From contig OY720643.1 in the NCBI GenBank assembly GCA_963169105.1, positions 85,915,696 through 85,979,695 on the forward strand: a stretch of DNA of 64,000 bases, written 5' to 3'. The notes beneath the pieces are model-generated. The model was not told the DNA's origin, made no database searches, and was given only the letters and a program-made list of their open reading frames with translations. How positions within the stretch are numbered: the stretch's first letter is position 1; every line of letters begins with the position of its first letter. This document shows, piece after piece, positions 25,072 to 36,080 of this stretch. The translations under genes and the position numbers were made by a program. The DNA is from Ceriagrion tenellum. Taxonomy: Eukaryota; Arthropoda; Insecta; Odonata; Coenagrionidae.

Positions 25072-28000
25072 CTATGACATAACTTTTTCTAAGTGAAGCC
25101 TGAATCTGTAGAGCAATACACCTGACTTTTAATTACTGAAATTGTTGACTCTGACCAAATTCTCTTATCTTTAATTGCGTTTTAAACTATTACTTTCTTT
25201 TTAAATACAGGAAATAACTTTTTTGCTCGAGGGTTTTTTCAAAAGATATTCTTTCAAAGAATATTTCAAAGTTGTCTCCGCAAAATTTGGTTGTGTACAC
25301 GCAAAGCCAAGCACAAGTTACCAAATATTATGGGCGGTACGTCGGTGGGTTTATGTGTCTCACGCATTCAATATTTCTTTCCTGTGGATTTCCATTACCA
25401 GAGAATGTTAAAATTCTTGCTTCCTCTCTGACTGAGAACACCAACCTATATATTAATTGATAAAATATGATTTCCTCTAAACTGGCTAGGTGGCACTTTC
25501 TCAGCCAATCATAACCACGAACCTCTAAATTGAACGAGCGAATTGTTTCATAATCGGCCATATAGCGTTCTAACTAATTATGCCATTAATGTTTTGGTGT
25601 TGGCCAAGATACCTTTATTCTTTTTGTATAGCCTATAAACTGGTTCTTATGTAATAATTTCCTTTACATTGCCCAATCCTTGCCAATCTGTTCGCTGGTT
25701 ACAGCCATGCATTGCTTGATACGCGTAATAATCTTCATAAGACTCCGTAACTCCATTCTCTTATGAGTCTCCTCAGTAGCACTTAGACATCTCGATCAAC
25801 CGATACCTCTCACACTATTGATTTCTCTATCATATTTCATTTGAGCCACTAAGCTCGTGTCTTGCACAACCAACCGTACACAGCTTCCGCCTCCCATTGT
25901 GGCTTATGACATCTCATGCTGTCATTTGAGATTTTGCAGTGCTTTAAATGACATTCTGCAATGTTGCCAGCCTTTGCAGTTATTGACCTCATATTCAGTA
26001 TTACCTGCTGTAGGTTACGGCGCTATACCGGTCTGATGTTACGTTTTCAATATTGTGGGACTATAATGGGCAAAGCCTGAAAATACCCATACCCCGTCCT
26101 CACATTTGAAATTAACCCATCAATCTGAGAGTACAACTTAGAGGAACAGTGTTCCAACACATGGATTTGCTATGTATTGAGTTGGATCTTTTTAGTAAAG
26201 AGATCACACAGATCTTCAATAAATTTCTTCATTTTTTTAATTCTTGAAATATTCACCTTTGATTCAATGATTCTTGCAGTTCTTACCGTTATTTATTGCA
26301 CTTATAATGGTCTTATTAATGTTCATATAAATGCATATAAACATCGAAAATATTTTATCGCTTTGTTTTCAGCATTTTTATTCAATTAAATACAATTTTT
26401 AACTGCAATATTGTATGTATTATTAAAGTCATACAAAGTAGCCAATCTATGAGATATTTTTAATATCTGTATTAATATAACGTCCAATATATGGCTTATT
26501 CATCTGATTGAAAAAGAGCAGATCTTTGAATTTTTCCGTCGGTGCTGAAAAACTGCCGTTCATCAAATATTTTTGAGAATGCAATTTTTGGGCATGCAAT
26601 ACTACGGAAATATCTTCATTAAAATGGGTCATCAAATGCTTTTTCATTCGTGGTTGTTGTCGCGTCGCTAAAAGATAGGGTTTTTTCTGTTTCCAATACG
26701 TGTTTTTCTGCAGTCCTTCACATTTGCAGGCATTTCATTTGCAATTTATCTTAAAATGATACCACTTGGGATACTAATATTCGCACCATTTTTTTCAGTA
26801 TTATTTATGTATAGTTCTTTTTTATTCTACCTTGATCTCTTAAGCGCGTTTTCCCCACGTGTTTTGGATTTTACGAAACGTTCGCTCAATTACCCTACAA
26901 ATTTTCCAGAATTCTGTGAAACAATGGAAATATATAATTTGAATCAAAGGGCTATTAAACACTCATGGTTTGTTTTTCTGTGAATTTGTCTCAGAAACAA
27001 ATGATACTCTAATGACAGAACTTACGTATATCACTCGAGTGTTCTCTCATAGCAATAATACAAAGAAAATGACGACTGGCAGGAGAATTTTGTGTTTAAA
27101 TCAATCGGGATAGTGTGATCATACATCTGGATGAGGAATTGAAGAATAATGGACTAATACTTGAACTGTTAAAAAAATTATTTTAGTATGTAAAAATCAT
27201 GCACCTATGTATATAGTTTTTTTATAGATCTTTAGATATAAAATTCCGTTTAAGCTGTTGTCGAAAAAATAATGCACTGTCAACCGGAAAAAATTACTAT
27301 ATCGAATCATCTTTGAGCTTGTCAATGTATAAAGAGGCCTCCAGGGGCATATGGTGGAAAATATTATTCGAAGCAGTGTATTCGTGGGACGTTACCAAGG
27401 TTTAAAACAATTTTACCACACGTTCAGGGAATTTGCCATGCAGAGGTTTTACTTGATCCTAATGATTAATCATACGAGTGAACTACGTGTTTTCTTCTTT
27501 TCTTTGCCGCTTTCTATAACGTGTGATGGTAAAGCAAAATAAAAACACTGAAGTCAGTTGATGAGTAATCTTTTGCTTTTTTAAGTTACTTGTAATCATA
27601 ACATAGGAAGACATGGCAGAAAGAATAAAGTATTTAATTCTTGCAGTTTATTTTGTTATACACTACGCTCTTATTTAAAAACTTACATTGTTCCCGACAA
27701 AATCATATAGTTGTCTCTCCGAGCAATGGCTATTAACGGTAAATTTGTTGCTATTTATTAACGATAAATTTATTGCTTCCTCGTTCCACTCGTACGCCCA
27801 ACACCGCCCGCGTATCGCACAATGTATACTTATATCTCAGCCTATTCATTAATAAAGTGCGTTTATAATAATTATTTAAACTTTAAACACATGATAAGTT
27901 CATTTTATTTCAAAACGCTCCTTTCTTAAAAAAATATAATCTCACAAGACCTAAACATTAGTTTACTGAGTAGCGATCTGGTATAGAAACCATAGTCATG

Positions 28001-29611
28001 CGTATCAAAGATACCTATTCAATACGAGGAAATTGTGTGACAGAAATAGTTTTTATGTACTCTGCTTCCATATCATTACGCCTAAGTTAAAGCTTTTATT
28101 TATTTTTTTGCGGTACATCACCAGACCAGGCATTAATCACGGTCCCTTTTCCATTTCCTCTTTTGGGTTTGCCCGAAGTTGCATTGACGTAGACGGACAA
28201 AGGAGAGTCTCTCAGGACAGCTGATGAGCGTAGATTGATTTGGCTTTCATTGCCGCCCGTCCACCTTGCAGTTTCTCAGTCTGGATCAACAGAAATCCTG
28301 GAAAGCACACCCAGTTTGCTGGAATTAAATCACGCGTCGCAGTTCGTCCGTGCGATAAGGGCGACTGGCAGCCATAATCTGAACTCCGACCTTAATCATT
28401 CCTCTCCCCGCTGATTGGCTCATTCTTTCTGTGATGGAGGTGGCCGGTGGCATAACAACTGAAGGGCTGGTTGTTGTAATTACAATTATTGAAATTCGGC
28501 GCTGGAAATATTATATGTATCAAAGCCATGGCCAGTGTTATTGCAGATTTTGGTCACTTTCAGTAAAAAGTTTTTCTGTAAATAAATTAATTACAAACTG
28601 AAACTTGTGTTTTTACATGTTATATTGTTGTATCGATTGAATTGTTAAAGGGTAGTTTAAAACAATCTAAATTACAATTTCCCCCATTATATAAAATCTC
28701 GGGATAAAGTGATTGAGACATAAGTTTTCAATAGGGGCTTTTGATTTAGGCGTGGCAATAACTGATGGTAGCCGACTATTGAATGCCACAGCCGGCAATC
28801 TTCAGGTTGTTAAAGGAAATGAAAGGCAGCCAAAAGCGGATTTCGTATAGACGTTGGCGGTAAATAGAACTGTAGCGATGGTAACAATGAGACTTATGGT
28901 CAACTTTTTACCAATTCAGCCTGTTATTACGCCGATTTTCCTTCATCAAAGGTATTTCGATTTATGTTAACATCACTCTTCATGTTTTAATGGCATGACG
29001 TCAAGTCAAACCACGCATATTCATTTGTTCGGCTTGAGGACAGCCACTGACAGCCAGCTGATTCGCCAAATCGAAAGCACCACAGCAAGGCGATCGCCGT
29101 CTACCACTAGCTATCCCCATAAATCTAACGCACCCATTATCGATTATATTCCTTCTTTGGTACAGGTCTTCGCGACGTAAACAAGTCCACGAAAGGCGGG
29201 TACATACTTAGAAGTCACTTCCATGTCAGTAGCCTCAGAAGTCGTTTGCAAGCGACACTTCAATGTGTAAGCACGCACTTCCAAGGCAGTAGGGGTCGAT
29301 AGTGGTGGTAATTGACCGCAGACTTTACTTACAAGGAAAAAAGACTAGTTTATTTTTTGCCTACAATTTTCATATCAAGACTGCAATAAAATTGGATCGC
29401 ATCTTCCGAAATCTTGACTGAAAACGGAGATTTAAAAATGTAAACAACGAATGAATTAGTTTGATGAGGACTCGTTGTTGCATATGCAAATATTTATCTG
29501 TCCTTGAAAATGTTTTGAATTCCAAAGAATTCCCCAATGATAAGCTTTAGGACTTGTCTATAATTTAATAAAAATAATTACTTCCACAATTCTCGTACTT
29601 GATGCGATGTA
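25072..29611. other. Non-coding; short tandem repeat at 27.73 kb
   Basis: No gene is recognisable. A 22-bp word beginning TATTAACGRTAAATTT occurs twice at 27731 and 27756 with two mismatches. The 28.1-28.5 kb part is less AT-rich and contains GATTGGCTC (an inverted CCAAT-type box) and TGTAATTACAATTATTG, but I see no transcript structure around them. Confidence 0.5.
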
Positions 29612-29885
29612 TTAACCTTCAACTACTATAGTGGTTTTTGGTTTCGTACACACTATCCTCGGGTCTTTTTTGATCCCGATTTTTCGAATTGCTCGTAAAC
29701 AAAAACCGTCACCCGCACTGTCTCAAGTTTAACTGGCTCGCTACCCCTACTTTCCTTGGATTACATTGTAGCCAAGGTTGCTGCGAGCGGCCATTTCACC
29801 TCTACAAAAAAAGAACAAATTCAAAAATGACGTGTCGTTTTATCGTCACGTTAAAATAGACCCGAGGATAGCAGTTAAGGGTTAA
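29612..29885. mobile_element. piggyBac-like MITE flanked by TTAA
   Basis: The element is bounded by TTAA at 29612-29615 and 29882-29885, the target site of piggyBac-type transposases. The left terminus (CCTTCAACTACTAT) and the reverse complement of the right terminus (CCCTTAACTGCTAT) match at 11 of 14 positions. Both are followed by CCTCGGGTCT, directly at the right end but after a 27-bp extra segment at the left end. The interior is under 200 bp and encodes nothing, so mobilisation would need a transposase supplied by another element. The family name is inferred from the TTAA duplication and the CCYTT terminus. Confidence 0.7.
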
Positions 29886-30318
29886 AGCACGGTCAAAGCA
29901 AGGTTAAAGCACGATTTATGACATTAATACCAACTTATTAAACCTACAAATGCCTATGGGACTCTTACTGCCATATTAGAACGCCATTATTGCTAAATTT
30001 AGGTGATTGGCGTGATAGCCTTATTGTCTGTTTACTTCAGTCCTCTATTTGTTGGGAAAAACAGGAAGTTGTGTGTATGCAGAACGATCCACGTACGATC
30101 CTGTACGTAGCGATATGATTTGAGATATCGGTACACTCGCTAATTCCATAGAAGTCAACTTCCATGCGTAAACCTTCCTTAAGAATGTGCTTATTTTGGT
30201 GTATGCTCTGTAAGCATAATTTTGGTAGTAAAACGTTTTTGTTGATTTGCAGTGCATTTGTATTCAAAACATCGACCTGCGCCGCATTTCCCGAGATATT
30301 TTCTTTGTTTTGCTATTG

Positions 30319-31205
30319 TAGATAATGCTTAATAAGCACGTCAATAGCGGCAGTTTGGTGGATACTCTAGAAGGAGCCTATATTGGCGGAAAAATGAACA
30401 CGCATACAGATGACGTGGCTCTCATTGCAGAAAATAGTAACGTTTTGAAAGCATTAACAGAGAAACTAATAACAGAAGCCACTAAAGTAGGGCTCAAGGT
30501 TAATGAAGATAAAACAAAGTATATTATAATATGTAGTGGAGCCGAAAACGAAGAACCCCCCCTAAAAGTAATGAATTAAAGTTTCGAAATTACAAAGGAG
30601 TTTAAATATATAGGTGCAGTGATAGATAAAATTAATAGAGAAGAGAGAGAATTTAAACACAGGATAAAAGCAGCGTATAGATGTTTCTGGAGCATGAACA
30701 AACTAATGAGGAGGAAATTGGCAAGTAAACAAACAGAAATAAGAATATATAAGACCCATCCCATATTAATCTACGGGTTTGAAGTGTGGTCCCTAACAAA
30801 GTCGTCAGAAAGGAAACTATTTACATTCGAAAGTATTATCCTAAAAAGATCTTTCGACCAATCCATGAAGGCGAAGGTTGGGGGGTAAAGTAAGGAACTG
30901 AGAGAAAGCTATACTGATCCAGACATAATAGCTATTATAAAAAGCGTCTAAGATAGTTGGGCCATGTGCTAAGAAGAGGCATTGACAGTATAGTAAAATA
31001 AGTTTGGAAAGGTAAATCTGACGGAAGAAGACCTTTGGGAAGACCCAGACTCCGATGGGAAGACCAGGTGGGAAAGGATCTGAGAAGGCTAGGAGCAGGG
31101 ATGGAGGCTGCTGAAGATTGAAAAGAGAGGAGGCGAATCGTTGGCGAGGACAAAAGTCATCTTGGGTTTGTGTGGCTATGGTAGTAAGTTAGTAGTATGT
31201 AAGTA
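30319..31205 (+). pseudogene. Reverse-transcriptase remnant of a non-LTR element
   Basis: Frame 1 from about 30319 encodes the RT catalytic region. MNTHTDDVALIAENSN stands where active copies have AYADDxALIAE. Then come KVGLKVNEDKTKYIII (RT motif D-like), EFKYIGAVIDK, REFKHRIKAAYRCFWSMNKL, and ILIYGFEVWSLTKSSERKL. The Asp pair is kept, but the Tyr of YADD is His and the preceding Ala is Thr. A stop at 30577 splits the frame, and another follows at 30886. Near 30949 the frame shifts by one base and continues as LGHVLRRGIDS, then GRRPLGRPRLRWEDQVGKDL, to a TAG at 31182. The 3' end reads GTAGTAAGTTAGTAGTATG, a short-repeat tail. The copy is 5'-truncated and inactive. Confidence 0.85.
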
Positions 31206-31349
31206 AATTTGGTGGAAATGGTTACGAAGATCCATATCAATAGAGTTATGGGTATATCGTCCCTGGTTTAGACTAGATCGATTGAAATCCTCTAAGCCCA
31301 TGTCTCCATCAAATTTCGTGGCATATAATTTTAATAAATGTGTTTCATC

Positions 31350-31392
31350 TTACCTCCGCGCAATTTCGTCCAACCCGGTTCGGCCAGCCACC
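31350..31392. repeat. 43-bp direct repeat, copy 1
   Basis: The 43-bp segment recurs at 32016-32058 with only two mismatches. Its core is TCCGCGCAATTTCGTCC followed by AACCCGGTTCGG and CAGCCACC. Flanking sequence on either side is unrelated between the copies. It is GC- and CpG-rich in an AT-rich context. Confidence 0.85.
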
Positions 31393-31705
31393 AGTGTTTG
31401 AGCTTTGTGCTTCAGGCAGAATTTGATTTATCTGATTCAATGACTTACTTTGAGTAATTGATTGATGTCTCACAATCAAATCGTATTTCCTCCGTATTCT
31501 GCTTGTTACAAGACACTGAAAACAGTTTTTAACATAAGGGTTATCCCAAAAAACGAATGTCCTATTGGTTTGGCGACATGATATTTGTTTTTATATGAAA
31601 AAATCGAAACCTAGAAAGTGTATGGGAACTGTAGACTAACAAAGACTGTGTAAGACGCATGGAATGAATTTTTTAGGGAAAGGTACAGATGGAGGAATTT
31701 GAGAG

Positions 31706-32110
31706 TTGAATAGCCATGTTATTTCTAAGGGTTTTGTCTTGTCCAGTCGCACACCCACTTGTTTTTGCTTGGTACATTGTTTCTACAGTCCTCTTCCCCC
31801 TATTGCCTTGCCGCTCTGTTTCCTCCGCAAAATTTCCGACTTGGGCGCCTTGCCCTTATCCGATCCCTTTGAAACCGCCCACTCACTATTCCCCCTCCAA
31901 TTTCCTCCCACACCGTTTATTTTGGGTCTCCGGTTTCCCGCCGGTCCAACAATTGGCCCGTGGCTGCAGCCCAGCGCACCCCGCACACATTTCCTCTCTC
32001 TCCCTCGCTTAGCGCTTACGTCCGCGCAATTTCGTCCAACCCGGTTCGGACAGCCACCGGACAACGCTCCTTTTCTCGCCGTCGGTCGACAGTCGCTCAC
32101 GAGTAGTGCT
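31706..32110. other. CpG- and pyrimidine-rich block
   Basis: The plus strand is rich in C and T, and CpG is dense toward 31980-32100. Frames of 98-148 codons are open on both strands without any recognisable domain, consistent with composition bias. The second copy of the 43-bp repeat lies inside it at 32016-32058. Confidence 0.4.
32016..32058. repeat. 43-bp direct repeat, copy 2
   Basis: Matches 31350-31392 at 41 of 43 positions, with an offset of 666 bp. Such high identity over so short a length, with sharp edges, points to a recent duplication or to two insertions of a short conserved unit. Confidence 0.85.
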
Positions 32111-32289
32111 TGGCATGGGGTGCTTTCGATTTATGGCGATAGACGGGGTTGAGTTCCTTTTTCACTATGCATATTTCAGCTCTGAAAATCGAATTGAACT
32201 CAGCATACTTAACATTGTGCCGTGTATACGGTGTAAACGCATCCACTTACGGAATCGAATAAAATTTGTGGCACTAAAAAGGATAATAA

Positions 32290-33000
32290 GTCATTATCAT
32301 TGGCCATTCATTCCTAAGATTGGTTGATTTCAGCTGTCCTCCCTTATGCGATTAGCACTTTTTTACTTCCCAGTAGCTTTTAATATATACTTTTTTCTTT
32401 AATTGGTTCATGACCGTATTCCTGGTTCTTTCCATGGGGACTTTTCCATTAATTTTTCCATAAATTACGTCCTCCGCAAACCCATTGTGCCCCGGGGTGT
32501 GTCCAGTCTTTTTTGATCTTCTTTTATTTATTTATTTATTTATCTTCACTACCCCGAATACAGCACATTGGGCTAATTTACGTCGGGTGAATAGCAGTAG
32601 CAACAGACGAGACATAAACACTTTTTAGAAAATATTTTACCCAGGCAGAAAATATTTTTTAAAAACCAGGAGGGAATCGAACCCGCGTCCCTCGGGTTGG
32701 CAGGCGAGGACTTTACCCCGCCGCCACCGGGGCCGACTGTGTTTTCTGTATAGTATTCCATATGGTGCTTTCCCCTTCTACTAATCCGAAAATTTGATCA
32801 TTTCGTATTTTATTCGTCCACTTTATCTTCAGCATCCTCCTTCAGTACCAGATTTTGAAAGCTTCTTGTCCGTTCTGATATGCTTTTCCAATGGTCCTTT
32901 ACTTTCGTTTCATAGAGAGCCACGCTCTAAATGTGTCAAGTTACGAAAGGTGTCCGTCATGCCTTAAGGTCTTCCTTTCTGCTTTTATCGTTGATTTGAA
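32290..33000 (-). pseudogene. Decayed non-LTR retrotransposon, copy B, with nested SINE
   Basis: The minus strand from about 32860 encodes FKIWY, a stop, then RRMLKIKWTNKIRNDQIF, then STIWNTIQKTQ. The frame is then broken by the SINE at 32523-32736. Beyond the SINE it resumes as TGHTPGHNGFAEDVIYGKIN, then VPMERTRNTVMNQLKKK. This is the same tail as copy A (9984-10380), and the 3' end CCTAAGATTGGTTGATTTCAG aligns with copy A. Without the SINE the two halves join as one continuous terminus. The catalytic domain is missing. Confidence 0.8.
32523..32736 (-). mobile_element. tRNA-derived SINE inserted into copy B
   Basis: On the minus strand the element starts GGCCCCGGTGGCGGCGGGG and has a tRNA-like head with an exact B box (GGTTCGATTCC, about 32674-32684). 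An AT-rich body follows, and it ends in an (AAAT)n tail of about five units at 32523-32542. Length is about 214 bp, normal for a full SINE. The paralogous position in copy A has no such insert, which independently supports a discrete insertion. No clean target-site duplication is visible: the flanks AAAACACAGTC and AAAAGAAGATC are only partly alike. Confidence 0.8.
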
Positions 33001-34780
33001 GTCATATTCGTCATACATCATCTCCATTCCTGTTATGGACGCGTTTGAAATATTAAAAATGTGACTTAAATGAAATATTAAAAAAGTTCTTTGGCAGGTT
33101 TGATCAATTGATTACATAGCTGAATGAAAACGTTTTGACTTGACAATCAATTATTTTGCTTCTCACCATCACCGATTGCATTCATTGTTGTTTTGCAATG
33201 GCGCATTGAATGCACTCACCTTCCAAAAAAAATAAGTATACAACCACAGCAAAGCGATGAACTTGATAATTTCTAGCGTAAAAGTGTAAATTGACTAGTA
33301 CTTTCCACACTGACAAAAATTGATATTTCATTTTCAATATCCCTAAAGCAACACGGATCAATTGATTGGTTCGGAATAAAAATGAGAACGACTACAATTT
33401 TCCTTCCGGCATTCCCATTTCAGTATTCTGATATCGCCCTTTGCGCTTCGAGTAACGAAACTGAATGCCATTGTGTGAGAGAGACAATAGAGGTATGCAA
33501 GGATAGTAAATGGCGTGATTGAAATCGATCTCTGCACATATTGACGCAAGAAGTAGTATCAAAAAGAATTATTGAGTTCGCTTTTATAAAGTCAGAATTA
33601 CTGTAGTAAATGATTGTCCTTTAGAAGTACCTACTCGAAACACATTTCAATATAATAATTTCGACCTAAACTGTCTCTCATCCATTCATTTTCCATTGAA
33701 TATTATTTTTTGTTCATGTTTTCCATTTGCACTCTACCATGCACCTTAGTAGTAGATCACGCAGGTGTGGATAAAAATGAGAAAACCAAAGTTTTTATCT
33801 GAAAACTGGTAACCGCTAATAACATGTATCTTAAAAATAATTGCAGAAACTTAAACGTTCTGCAAGTGTACTTGAGGAACCGTAAAGGCGGCTATGGCTT
33901 GACTCTGTGGGTCTCTACTCTACAAATAAATTATTTTTATTTGCTCTATTAAAAAAACTCAGGCTTCACTGATTAAATAACATACATATTGAGAGCATAA
34001 TTAAGGTACGAAATATGCGGATTGATCCAAGCAAATGATTTCAATGCCCGCATTTTTCTTACCGTAGGAGCCTATCGCTGCGCCATTTAAATGAAACTAC
34101 CGCATTTGACTTCAATTTCGGCATTAATGACTTTAATAAATAGGTGGTAAGTTTTTTTTGTTTTCATCCAATTTTTCAGGAATATTTGCTTCTTATAACG
34201 ATTTTACAAAAAGCTTCATGATGGTTTCTCATTCAAATTGACGATTTTCATGCGTTAATCTGAGCATTTCAAAGAAAGAAAACTTGACACTTTGAAATGT
34301 CAACTGAGTTGCTTTCAATTCAAAGTTTCTTTCTTTTAAATTCAAGATTACGCCTCACAATATCTCGCTGGATACCATCGAGTATATTTTTTATCTTAGC
34401 AATCTCTATTAGAGCGTAGGTAAAAATCATGGAAAACCATGGAAACCCTATCGTGTATGCGAGTATCTACTTATTTCTGAAGAAGGCGGTTGTGTCCGCC
34501 GAATATATAAAAATCTGTGAGTTTTTCTTCTTTTTTTGTGTGTTCTATGTGTAACTGCCAGTCACGCCTGTGACATTTTTTATTATATATATATATATCT
34601 TCTATATTATTTCTACTGTATAGATACCTTTTTCTCAACTTATACGCAACCAAACTCTACAAATGAGGTACCAAAATGCACAGAATTTATCAGAGAACAT
34701 GCGACGGCATATCTTACTTCCTAAATATTGCTATTGTTTCCTAAAATTGGTTTTAAAAAATGGCCCTTAATATTTCTCTT
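33001..34780. other. Non-coding, no recognisable gene
   Basis: AT-rich DNA. A short TATATATATATATCT tract lies near 34582. I recognise no coding frame, tRNA or terminal repeats. Confidence 0.55.
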
Positions 34781-34790
34781 GGGGGATGAG

Positions 34791-35030
34791 GCGATCCGCC
34801 ATCTTGACGTCACGCACTTGCTCCATGGTGCAGATGAAACCTTTATTTCAGGATATTTAATTGATACCAATTTAGTTTCAGATACATATTATTATATTTT
34901 TTGCAATATAACGCGCTTTCAACATTATAACCTATCAATTGAAATAGAAGAATCCATATGAGCAATAAGAAATACATTGTGCGCGATATATATCGATATA
35001 TTTCGATTGTTATCGATAGTATAAAATAAG
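34791..35030 (+). promoter_or_regulatory. Candidate promoter-type motif cluster
   Basis: Within 240 bp the sequence holds a CCGCCATCTTG word (about 34797-34806, similar to the YY1/Pho motif), a perfect cAMP-response-type palindrome TGACGTCA (34805-34812), and two exact TATCGATA sites (34991-34998 and 35011-35018). TATCGATA is the DRE recognised by DREF in insect core promoters. A TATAAAAT box follows at 35020-35027. The CpG-rich block at 35360-36080 lies a few hundred bases downstream. Each motif could occur by chance in AT-rich DNA, so the cluster is an inference; no transcript is visible in the sequence. Confidence 0.35.
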
Positions 35031-35077
35031 TTCAATGTGTTTTGCACCCGTTGAATTTCAACGGTTACGTTCCACTA

Positions 35078-35078
<1 letters not shown>

Positions 35079-35139
<61 letters not shown>
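35079..35139. repeat. (TA)22 followed by T17
   Basis: An uninterrupted (TA)22 array (35079-35122) joins directly to 17 thymines (35123-35139). On the minus strand this reads as A17 then (TA)n, which could be the poly(A) tail of a retroposed sequence lying at 35140-35300. I do not recognise that sequence. Confidence 0.9.
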
Positions 35140-35359
35140 AATGTATCTCAAAGATGGTATATGCATGTTTTCAGAAAATCTGAAATAAGTTACCAAGCGG
35201 CAAGAGCCACCGTAACTCACGAATTTCACTCGATAAGTACCTCGCTGCAAGTCACTTGTGCAATTCACTTACAGTGCCAACCAACCTTATGAGAGTTGTT
35301 ATGAAATGCGTGAATGTCTGAATTTCTGCCACCAATGGTGAGGGAAAGTGTTTTCCGAG

Positions 35360-36080
35360 TGGTGTACGGGACCGTTTGGGAGATTCGCAACGCTTGCTGA
35401 AGAGGCCATTGTTCGTGCTCGAGCGGAAACCTGCCCCATAGCGGTATTATTCCCGCCCTCTTTGGGCGGTTAAGGGAGAGGTTGGAGGTGGGTGGGGCTG
35501 GACCGAGAGAGGAGACAAGTTCGGACTCGCCTGGGTGTTAATGCAAGAGGGAGGTCCCCACGTCGTCTCCGGGTGAACAAACTCCGGGCGGGCGCACTCG
35601 CGACCCATTCCATGTTTGATGTTCTCCGGGCTTCGCCGAGCACCTCTCCCCACCGCGACCGCCAGCATCCCATGCCACTCTCCCACCAACCTATCCATCT
35701 CCCACACTCCTCCCGACTCCCCCCCACACTCCCGACTCTCAAACACGCTCGTGTGTGCATCCCGGCAGCGGTTTAGATTGCTCCTGGTCTCCCTGAGCTT
35801 CCCGGAAACGATACGCAGGCGGCATGAATTTTTGACGTCTATCTCTTCGTTTATTCATGCCTGGACGGCATCGGTGCGGTCCGCTCCGCGCAATAATTTA
35901 TGACGAAATTCTCCATCGTTTGCATCGGGATTCGACATTTACGTGTTACTCCTCCGTGTGTCCAGTGCTCCCGTGTTAAAACAGCGGCGGCTGCGGAGAG
36001 CAAAATATTCGATAGCCCCTGCTTTTGATGAAGCGTTACTCCAACGGCTTATGTAAGCCCCGGGGGTGAGCGGCGGAACC
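35360..36080. promoter_or_regulatory. CpG-island-like block
   Basis: This is the strongest CpG-rich region of the window: about 13 CpGs fall in the 120 bp from 35521 alone. At 35453-35469 CCGCCC and GGGCGG form an inverted pair of GC boxes around a 5-nt gap. Frames of 94-99 codons are open on both strands, as expected from composition, and none resembles a known protein. It could be a promoter with a non-coding first exon, particularly with the motif cluster upstream, but no splice site or start codon can be singled out. Confidence 0.45.

Noticed and set aside
31530..31600. AAGGGTTATCCCAAAA word resembling a mariner terminus
   Set aside because: No matching inverted end or TA target duplication could be found nearby.
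31706..32152. 148-codon plus-strand open frame
   Set aside because: Pyrimidine-rich composition keeps several frames open; low-complexity Pro/Leu/Ser content and no recognisable domain.
32573..32761. 62-codon minus-strand frame
   Set aside because: It is a translation of the tRNA-derived SINE and its junction, not a gene.
35065..35292. Frames with (IY)n repeats on both strands
   Set aside because: They are translations of the (TA)22-T17 tract.
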